DNA of 64,000 nucleotides. Source: Bolinopsis microptera. Taxonomy: Eukaryota > Ctenophora > Tentaculata > Lobata > Bolinopsidae. Both the position numbers and the translations under genes were made by a program. The notes beneath the pieces were generated by a model that did not search any database, had not been told where the DNA came from, and saw only the letters and a list, made by a program, of their open reading frames with translations. Location of the stretch: assembly GCF_026151205.1 (NCBI RefSeq), contig NC_087073.1, forward strand, positions 2,128,501-2,192,500, given 5' to 3'. Each line of letters opens with the position of its first letter. The stretch's first letter is position 1. Positions 23,490 to 32,660 of the stretch are shown piece by piece.

Positions 23490-24265
23490 GGAGATATTCA
23501 GGAGGTGCCGGGAATCCGGGTCCCGGTCAACCGGTCAAATGCTGATTTATGAATCCTGGTCCGGTCCCGGTTAATTCAGGATTATTGGTCCCGGTCCGGG
23601 TACCCGTTCAAGCATCTCAAATTTGCCAGGGATTTTGACCGGGAATCTTTTACATCATTTCATTCTCTGTGATTTTAGGTTTTTACTTTCATTCATTGTG
23701 ATTTCATCTTTAAAAATTCTGAGCCAATAAAACAATGTTTAAAATGCTAAACAAGTTTAGGTAACTAATATCGTTACATAACTCATAATGAAATTACATC
23801 AAGTTTTCAACTCGGGCTACGCACCAATTGTCAATTGGAATTGGAGAATGAAAACTGTTGAATAATTATGAGGGATCATTGATTGAGGGAATGAGGAATG
23901 GGGGTGAACTGAGTAATCGTACATGAACATTCAACATTATTGGTGTAGTACATTAGGCCCATGCCTTTTTGACGGTTTTTTAAAGTTTTTTCTAAATTTA
24001 ATATTCTAGTTATTACTTATTCAAATTGTTCATTAATAATGTAAATGAAAGTTGCAGGCTTTTCAATATGAGAAACCAGTTTTTGGTCCCGCCCCCGTCA
24101 TCCGGTCAAATCCCGGTCATCCCGGTAATATTGGATTGTTGGTCCCGGTCCGGTTCCGGTAAAGATCTAGTTCCAGGAATGATTGGTCCCGGTCCGATCC
24201 CGGGTCCGGTTGGTAAATTGGATACTCTCAGTCCCGGTCCCGGTCAAGTCACATTTTGTATCCCG
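23490..24265. repeat. Clusters of GGTCCCGGTCCGGT-type repeats
   Basis: Two GC-rich clusters (about 23505-23625 and 24085-24255) consist of degenerate (GGTCCCGGTCC)n units in the same orientation. An AT-rich stretch without genes separates them. The paired clusters may be the ends of a mobile element, but I could not define its borders. Confidence 0.5.
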
Positions 24266-24429
24266 GTTCTGAAAAAATATCATTGTAGACTTATTTTCTA
24301 TCGAAATTTTACCCAATCAGGTTCTTTTTAGAAGCAAACATGTTTAAAAGACAAAAGGGGCAATTGAATGATCACAATGCTCAATATACAAAGATATTGT
24401 CCACAGTGCATCAATTTTGCAATTTTAAG

Positions 24430-25600
24430 CCATAAATTTGCCCTATTATTAATTATCAACTATGTACAGCAAAACAAGATAATAAGGAAAATAAATCCTA
24501 AGATCAAGTGGCCGAGTAGTCTCGACTCACCCATAGCTTCTCCATAAACGTCTATCATGAGCTTTGTACACTAAATCGTTGAAATTACTTACAAATTTGC
24601 CCTAGAAGCCAGTAATGTTATTTTAGGGATGTGATGACTTGAAAATCATAGATTATTACGACCAGGTACACATTTTAATCAAAATGAAGGATGCTATTGT
24701 TGAGAATTTGAGGAAACGACTTCAAAAATCTGATAACCGCAAATTCAAAATTTCAAATTCTTACTTTTTCTGGGAAAAATGGTGTTTCAAAACAAATATT
24801 TTAATATTTACCCACTATTTGCACTCTACTGAGATAGGTCTTATGCATTTTAAAGGTTTAAAGTGACCCAAGTCACTCTGAGAAAACTTTTCTCGCCTTT
24901 TTTCGTCACAGACCTTCATCAGCTTCTTTAAGGAGTCGCCTAGAAAAACCCATACACGGTGGACAAAATTTGAAATTTGCACAATCATCTGTGACATCTG
25001 AATATCCTATGACCAGAAAATTGGAGCCAGAAATCATTTCCACATCTCCTGGCATTCAATCAAACGAAATTTTAATTTTTCAGAAAAAGTTCAGATTTTT
25101 GACTTCAATAAGCTACTAACATTTTTCTGTTCCGTATTTTAGCATAAAATTTGTTGATCCAGACCCTCAAAACATTTGTCTACCAAATTAAACCGGAATT
25201 TATGGCCAAAGGGGGTTTTGAAATCGTGGCCTCCGTGCAACCGGTTTTGAAATATCGCCTAATGTTGGTGGGGAAATATTAATTGTATATTTTTTCATAT
25301 TTTGTAGACATGTGTGATGATGTGATGTCATCAATTTTACGTTACTTTACTTTTACAGAAAATACCAGAAAGTCTGGGTATAATTCAGACATCTTTAGCC
25401 CAAAACTGCAGTAGTTATATTATAGAGAAAGGTTTGTATCACCTCAATTCACCCTCATTAGAGCACTACACTAAACTGTTCAATCGCTTTGTAAATCAAA
25501 CAGTCAACAGTCCAGTGGGCCCCAATTTGTGGAGATTTCCTAGCCATGTGGTCATAAATCCCTACACTTCTCAAAAACCAGATGAACTCGATCACTCAAC
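24430..25600. other. Left-arm-only insertion, unknown content
   Basis: Homology with the right arm runs from 24290 to 24430 (against 58556-58720) and resumes at about 25600 (against 58555). The intervening 1.17 kb therefore has no counterpart. Its open frames are short, with no recognisable domain and no clear terminal repeats. Confidence 0.45.
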
Positions 25601-26204
25601 TTGCTAAGGAATACAGACTTAAGGCTCCAACCTTGATGCCGTAGCACTAATGATAAATACATCAACATCTGGGAAATAAGAACAAATCAAATAAACGCAC
25701 AATCATGTCATAGTTAAGGTCCTATGGGTGACAGGTGTTTGTCCTCTTCAATGCAGCTTAAATTCGGATTTTGATTGAGGATTGGTGCATAATGGTCAAT
25801 GATTATGAGGGTTTTATTGGTCAACTAACGGTCATCTAACAATGACCACGATAATTGCAACCACATAGACCCGATCTGGGTGAATTTTGGCATGTTGATT
25901 GGGTTCTCAGAGTTCTCAGATTAACATTTATTTGCCCAATCATCCTGATAAGTGGGAAACCGGATCCGAGGGAAAGGTATGTAGGACACCGAAAAGGATC
26001 ACCAACTGCTGTTTGCGGTGGACTCACCAACAGTAACACTGGGACTACCGGGAAAGGATTATCGGCTTCTGTAGACAAGGATGATTCACCAACTGAAACT
26101 ATAAATATGATGTTTACATACATCCATTGGATAGTGCAAACATTCAACATTGCAATTGATTCTTAGCTTTTAGATGAAAAATTGTTCAGTCTAATTATTA
26201 TATA
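25601..26204. other. Arm segment with frames open on both strands, preserved in both arms
   Basis: A 103-codon frame (25855-26166, plus strand) and an overlapping 104-codon minus-strand frame are both preserved in the right arm (57967-58318). No domain is recognised. Preservation in both arms is expected from recent duplication and does not by itself show coding function. Confidence 0.3.
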
Positions 26205-26430
26205 ATACCAGCAGGAACCCGTCTACCCTAAAGTCATTATTTGACACCACTTGGGAGTCCAAATTTTGGGCACTAAAATTTTTATTCCTTGGCCAATTTT
26301 TTATTTTTTCATGCTGATTTGAAGGCCATTAAAGCATTTGACCCAGTCAAAAAAGTTTCAGTTGTATGTCTTTTACGGTTTTTGTGGAAAGTCGCGTTAA
26401 AATTGATGCCATGACGTCAGTAAAATAGTA
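26205..26430 (-). mobile_element. Copy of a dispersed repeat family ending in a TTCCTGCT motif
   Basis: In inverse orientation this matches the two tandem copies at 53.2-53.8 kb. Shared landmarks are CCAAGTGGTGTC, GGCCAATTTTTTATTTTTTC, TTTTACGGTTTTTG and CATTTTACTGAC-type ends. It has no coding capacity and is probably a non-autonomous element. Confidence 0.55.
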
Positions 26431-27669
26431 AGATTGTATGAGTTAATATAGTATTGTATGAGTTAATATTTTTTTCAATCATAAATTATTCAAACAATAT
26501 ATAAATAATATAATATAATTATATAAAAACAACCCTTCATGAGTTAATATTTGATCATTTAGTAACTTTTTAAAATCATTTGGTTTTAAGTTAAGCCAGT
26601 TGAACATGATGTTAATTTTGCTAAATAACGAAGTAAACCGTACAGTACACTATAGTGTACTAGCGTCAAAAGCATTATTTATTACATAAGATTGATTATC
26701 TGTTCCATATCCAGGACCGTCGACGAGTCCGACTCGGCGCGCGTCCTGGTAGGTTGTAAACCTACAAATAGTTTTTCGAGCTGTATTTACCCCAAAAATT
26801 GGGGCACATTTAGCTTTAGCACAGTCAACAGTCGACTAATTTGATTGACGATGTCAGCCCTTCCAGATCGTTGCTTTGCGAAGCAAGAATGCTAGTTTGC
26901 GTTAACGGGCGATACTCGTAAAATATCTGTTCGACGAGTCCAACTCGGCGCGCGTCCTGGTAGGTTGTAAACCTACAATAGTTTGCGAGGCGCGTCGAAG
27001 TGGCGATCAAGTCCTCCAATTGACTAATCTGCCAGATATTTTATTTGGAGATTACAAGTTCAATCCCAGTCGGAGTCGTTTTCGGTTCTCCAATGTAATT
27101 ATATTATTATGACGTTAAACATTTAACCTAGTTTAACCCACCAATAAATTTTATTTAACCCTACGTACGTTATGTGATACAGATGTATCAACTAAACACA
27201 TTCACCATACAGCAGAATTCGTTAAATGTATAGTTTATTTGACGATGTCAATATTCATCGTTGACCATTGTTAATGATTTGGCCCGGCGCGCGCTACTTC
27301 GTAGTACTTGCCAACATTTCGAGAAGAAAGCGGCGCGCGCTACTTCGAAGAAATTTAGACGAGTAACATCCGTCAAATTCATCGCAGCTCGGCGAGGCAC
27401 AGTACAAGTAGCGCATTTCGCCGATCTAGCTGTGCGAGGAGCCTCATTGAGTGCGCGGCGCGGCACAGTAACGCATCGCGCTACAAATGTATAGTGTACA
27501 CGTTCACTTCACATAGCTATGTGTCTACGCGTACTGCGTGACGCGATTGTTTCACAAGTGCTACTGCAAGCGAGAGGGCTCTGGTTAGAGCAATACGTTC
27601 ACGTTACTCACGTAAAAACAATGTAATATTGTTGATATGGTAACGTAATTAGAGGACACTTTCAGGCCG
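26431..27669. other. Arm sequence with GC-rich short repeats and a SINE-like unit; no gene
   Basis: A segment containing ACTCGGCGCGCGTCCTGG and GTAGGTTGTAAACCTAC occurs twice (about 26715-26768 and 26935-26981). Another GC-rich stretch with GCGCGCGCTACTTCG occurs twice (about 27283-27300 and 27333-27350). These give arginine/alanine-rich open frames that I do not regard as genes. Confidence 0.4.
26988..27122 (+). mobile_element. tRNA-derived SINE-like unit
   Basis: The segment has a tRNA-type B box (AAGTTCAATCCCAGTC) preceded by a degenerate A-box region and GACTAATCTGCCAGAT. It is followed by an AT-rich tail (CCAATGTAATTATATTATTA). The matching unit lies on the opposite strand in the right arm at about 56357-56492. 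Confidence 0.45.
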
Positions 27670-28001
27670 CCCCAGCAAACCCTACCGGCCGGGGAATATC
27701 TCCAAAAGTAAAATAGATAGAACCTTCCGGTTTTCAACAAAATGTCCGTCTCGTAAATTTAAAGGAGGCTCCCCAGGAGCACAATTTGGGACAACTTAGA
27801 TTCTGAATTAAACCGAAAAGTTTGATTTTTGGCTAGATAAAAGGTCACAGCTTTTAAACTTTGCAAAGTCATGTCGTTGTCATGACTACTAAACTAAATA
27901 CAGCGTGCGAAAGGTAAACTTGATGTGACGCGCGACGCCAAACGTGCTGTTGAAAATCTATCACCTCTAGCGAGCCCAGCAGGCGGTAAGGTTTTCTGGG
28001 G
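27670..28001. mobile_element. MITE, about 330 bp, present only in the left arm
   Basis: The ends CCCCAGCAAACCCTACCG and CGGTAAGGTTTTCTGGGG are imperfect inverted repeats. In the right arm (about 54125-54145) the flanks join directly as GAGTAACCGCGGCCTGAAAG, an empty site. No coding capacity is visible. Confidence 0.65.
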
Positions 28002-29517
28002 CGGTTACTCAATAATATCAAGATTGTGGGCCAATTTGAATGACGATTAAAAAGGTCTCTGGTCTGATCATAATTTTCATAACATATTTGACCTCACTTA
28101 CAGTTACACACGTTTTGTTGAATGAACGCACCTCGCACTTGATATGGAAACAAATAAAACACAGTAAATAACATAATGTAATCAATTGAAAAGTACATAG
28201 TGATTCATTGCTCTAACCAGTATAGTGCGCGTCACGCATTGTATATTACTTTTCTGTTGTTGGTACATCATTATAACCTGCAACCTCAAACTCAACACCC
28301 TGCAAATAGTACAGATTATTATTTTGGCGCAGTTTATATCTCCGCCAAAAGCACACTCCCCAAATTGCGCGCATTGCTGTAACTTCTTTCAAACTTCATA
28401 TGAATCGAGATAAATTATTTTGCAATGTATACAGAGTTAATATATGCACTTATATAAATCACTTGGAATACTTTTGAAAGAGAATAACAAGCTCAAAAAC
28501 GTTACTGACGTATTTCTCCATATGAAAAGCACATAATAGCGTAAAAAGTTTTTGTCGAGGTGCCTCGAAAGTAATCTTAAATGATTCCCCGTTCAATTTT
28601 GGTCGAGGAACGCCAACTTAGTGCATAATCAAGCAAGTTATAGACATATTTCATACGTATCAAATTAGATGTGCTTTTGACGGAGATATAACGTGCGCCT
28701 ATTATTATTATTAATCATAAAGCAAAGAGGTAGTCTAGTGATCAAAATTAAATTCAAATTTCAGTCAAACTAGATTATAAAGCAAAGAGGTAATTTATTT
28801 AGCTCGCTAACCTCAAGCTCGTACCTCTTAGTCTTATTTATTTATATCTTTAAAGCCTCATTTTACTGTTGAACTTCAAATCGATTTAACTTTGACTGTG
28901 TTACAAATTTTTCCATGATCTCAAAAGTTTTTGATAGGAAATTTTTAGGAAATTACAGTGAATGGACGATTATTAAGAGTCTGAATGCCTATTTGGACCT
29001 GAAATAAGAATTGTACATCATAAATCTATAATTCAATTCAAATATGTCGCGTTATTACCTCTAATATACCACACTTTTGGGAATCTAGATCACGCGACAC
29101 GTGATCACGTGACAATGTCAATAGTATGACTATGGCGTTAATTACGCTGATGTTGGAGGTCGGCGCTTTTATAATTGTATCACGTGCTGACTGTTTCACC
29201 AGTAACAGAGGTGGCCACAAGCTTGTAATTTGAGATCGAAGGTTCAAAGAAATTCGGTATCCGTGTAGCTTGTGTAGATAAAATTCGCCATATCGGAGTC
29301 CGACATATAATTAGGTTCCCGGAACCAGGTCCAAATAAGCATTCAGACTGTTTGTCTGCAGCGCTGTTATTCTAATTCTATCGCTGTTTTTGGAGACTAT
29401 GTATTTACCCAAAGCGATCTATCAAGATGAATCTGTGGTAGGTGCATGCTACCTTTCTTAATCACAGAGCTTAACTACAACAAATTAAATACACATTAAA
29501 ATTTAATAATGACTTAC
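28002..29517. other. Left-arm sequence without a recognised gene
   Basis: It matches right-arm sequence from about 52 to 54.1 kb in inverse order. A short internal duplication around ATAAAGCAAAGAGGTA is seen at 28717 and 28777. A CACGTGATCACGTGAC cluster lies near 29098 and is also present in the right arm near 52360. Confidence 0.4.
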
Positions 29518-30398
29518 CGTTACTTTAGGCGGGTACGAAATTCCACTCCCCGAAAACTTTATTTTGCTCTTGGTCGGATCGTCCTCAGCCTGGTAAGAAG
29601 TCTGAACATCATATTCTATAAACTGTTTGAAAATCCAATATCATTTGTTTTATTCCATTTCTGTACACTTGACTACTGATAAAGAAAATGATTTTGAATT
29701 GTATTGTCAATGTCATTGAATTAAAGAAACGCGTTTAATTGAATTGTTGTAGAACATAGAGTTATATTCACAAATTCTTTAAGACTTTTCAGGATGTTCT
29801 GATCGAATACCGTAGCTTTTCCTATAGTATTTGAAGTGGCGTACCATTTTATGCTACTGAAATTTATATGTTACAGTCAACAACCTTGAAAATACGTATC
29901 AGATAAATAATTATCGTTAATTCTTTTAGCCTTAATGTAATATTTATTTACTAAATTTTTTATCGGTCTAATGGTGAAGTAATTGTACTTCTCTGTAATA
30001 AAAAGCGTTCACTAAATAAGTATTTCTATACGTAAGGCCTCGAAAGTCTGGTTACCAACTAACATACACGATGGTAACGAATAACCATAAGCAATCTGAT
30101 TACAAACTTACGCATAAAGGGTAGAACGTTTTGTCGTCCCAACTTCAAAGAGCTTCATTCTAACGAAATCCGTCCACTGTTCGAAACCCTCCACGTCGTC
30201 CACACCGCTACCTGTGTCTTGAACGGAACCCTCGATTGCGTCATCGTCTTTTATTGCCTCAACTTCACACTTTTTGACTAGATTTATCGCGGGGTTCTCC
30301 GATATCAAACTCTTTCGCGCCCGACTCGGTCCGACATCGGGTCGCCTCACCCATTCTTGGAGTGTAATCTTTGCTTTTTTACTTACCGGTTGTGCCAT
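29518..30398 (-). CDS. Hypothetical multi-exon gene, partial (MAQPVSKKAK... protein)
   Basis: I do not recognise this protein. The first candidate exon (30398 to about 30112) starts at an ATG and codes 95 residues: KITLQEWVRRPDVG, a basic stretch, an acidic stretch, then FEQWTDFVRMKLFEVG. It ends at a good donor (TATGC/GTAAGT). A second candidate exon, 29589-29518, sits between CTTACCAG/G and ACG/GTAAGT and codes a 24-residue segment ending GSGISYPPKVT. Joined directly, the phases do not match, so an intermediate exon or another border is needed. The right-arm copy of exon 2 is 12 nt longer, an in-frame difference that suits coding sequence. A GTAAGT donor also follows the fourth codon. Confidence 0.35.
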
Positions 30399-30785
30399 GA
30401 CGTTGCCTTAATAAAGATCTTGGTAAGTAATACTATTTATCGACGATTAGTAAGTTAATATTATCACGGACATAACTTTCACGCTGAGGACCCTTGCGTG
30501 AATAATTATGTCCGCGAAAAATAAAAATAAATAAATAAGTAAAATTTCATGTCCGTGAATGCTAAAGTCTGATGATTATTTCCATTAATTTAAGTGTGTC
30601 GGTCCTTAAATATGTGTAGATATGTGTAGCCAATTGTTACAAAATGATTAGTTAGAACTCAGAACACGCATTCACACTGTATTAATTCACTGTACATAGC
30701 TTAGAAATAGAAATAAGTTGAATCACGCAAGTTACAACATTTTGACTGTAGCTTTGTTTCTAGGTTTCAGAAATAGTAAAACATT

Positions 30786-31779
30786 AATAAATAAAACATA
30801 ATATAAGTCATATCATGGTTTTATGGAATGAATAAATTAAAAGTTGAATTTTGGTCATTACATTTTGGCTAAATTGGTGCCAATGAAAAATTGTTGGAGT
30901 TTTCACAAATCATGCAGTAGTTAAACTTATTTACTAATCACTCCTAAAGTGAGCGTTTTTGAGTATATGATGTGCATGAGTCGGCAATTGCAAACAATTT
31001 GATGTTAGCAACTGACCCTTTGACCTTTACTTTGACCTTTACTAAAGTAACCGTAATTTTGAAAAATTGCCCTTTCGTAAGACACAAGTATGCTGCTGAG
31101 TGCTGTCCTGGCCCATTAAGAGAGATGCCCAATAAAGAAGATCATTCTCCAATTTTTGTAAGTGTTTCTGGACACAAAGTGAGTCGTCTTACATCTTGTG
31201 ACAAATGCTATATTGCTCATGAGTCTTTAAGACCTTTCTAGTTAACAGTCCAATAGCCCATTTGTGAATACTGTCATTGTTCGCGAGGCAAAAATCCATT
31301 TTTCAGCCATATTTCCGAAAGTTAGCCTTTTAGGGTATATGTTGCTTCATAAGGTGTATATAAATGTGGCCATTATGTACATTTTAGTGTATCAGAATAG
31401 TCTCTACAACCTTCCTAGGCGGAAATGCTAAAAATCACGGAAATTATGAACTGCGTCAAGCCAAAAACCTTTTTCGGCCATATTTCCGAAACGAAGCATT
31501 TTAAGGTATATTTTGCTTGATAAGTTGTATATAAATGTGGCTATTAGGCACATTTTGGTGTATCGGAATAGCCTTTAAGACCTTCCTGGACCGAAATACA
31601 AAAATTCGAGTGACTGCGAAACCCTGAAAAAGGGTGTGGCCGAAAACGCCCTCATTGCATTTATTTCAAAAATGCAATGAAGTCCAAATGTTTTAAGAAT
31701 CATCTAGAGAGGTGATAACCGTTGAGAAATCGCTTTTAACACGAAAAGCTAACGAGATTCCGTTTCGTCCCTGACTATA
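30786..31779. mobile_element. Left-arm-only insertion, about 1 kb, with an internal 170-bp tandem duplication
   Basis: The right arm (about 50668-50690) reads straight across this point. In the left arm TAAATA occurs at both ends, a possible target duplication. Inside, two related copies of about 170 bp lie at 31290-31440 and 31460-31610 (shared GGCCATATTTCCGAAA-type and GTATATAAATGTGGC motifs). No known protein is encoded, so the element type is undefined. Confidence 0.5.
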
Positions 31780-32169
31780 AATATTGCCCGAGTAATTAAA
31801 GCAAGCTTATAAAATTAGATTCATATAGTATATAAATTATTTGGTGAATTTTCATTCTATGAAATAAAGTAGTCTGGTTATTATATATTTTAAAACAGTC
31901 GCGTTAGATTGACTACTTTCTATTCTGATAAGTTATCAGATGACCAGAGAGTGAACTGCAGACTACGAGCTGCTAAAGAAGTGTGAGCGCTCAGCATTTG
32001 TACATGGTTTATATATTTATGAGATTTCCTTTGTTTTTAGCTCAGTCCATTGTTATTAACTAATTTTCACCAGATATCTCCCGGGTAATAACCCACCTGC
32101 TTAAAACCCACGCGATCTAAGTCTGTTCTTTCTTGGTGCGAATTCAATTATATCTAAAACAAAGGTCAC

Positions 32170-32570
32170 CATTGTTTTTCAGTTTGACCCACATTCCACG
32201 CCTTTCTGTTATAGACCTGGGTCTTTGTTCAACAGTCAACACCTGGAGTTAGGATGTTATTCCAGGGTGCGAACAAACTTAATATAACAGTCATGTTCCT
32301 TGTAATGACAAGACAAATTTATTAAAAGAACTTAGATTGGATAGGAATCTGTAGATCGTAAAAAAATTACGAATTCACTGTGTAAACTATAAGTTGATAT
32401 CATACTCATACTCATAGGGTCTACGGAGCGAGCAGAAACAGTTCGATCCACATTTCACGCCTTTCTGTTATAGACCTGGGTCTTTGTTCAACACCTGGAG
32501 TTAGGATGTTATTTCAGGGTGCGAACAAACTTAATATAACAGTCCTGTTCCTTGTAATGTGTGTGTGTAG
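32170..32570. repeat. Direct duplication of about 120 bp, left arm only
   Basis: The segment containing CGCCTTTCTGTTATAGACC and GGTGCGAACAAACTTAATAT occurs at about 32190-32310 and again at 32450-32565. The right arm has one copy (about 50145-50260). Confidence 0.75.
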
Positions 32571-32660
32571 TTACCAGGGCAACTAGTTCAGCCCTCACTC
32601 TCCCCACCACCCAAGTTATCCCCCTCATCTGTTTTCTGATAACACTCCTCTCTCTCTCTC

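Noticed and set aside
27248-27494. Arg/Ala-rich frames near GCGCGC repeats
   Set aside because: They come from short GC-rich repeats, are present on both strands, and no domain or splice support was seen.
29038-29247. 69-codon frame MNLRSQITSLWPP... also present in the right arm
   Set aside because: The right-arm copy differs by an indel and a different C-terminus. There is no domain, so it is more likely shared non-coding arm sequence.
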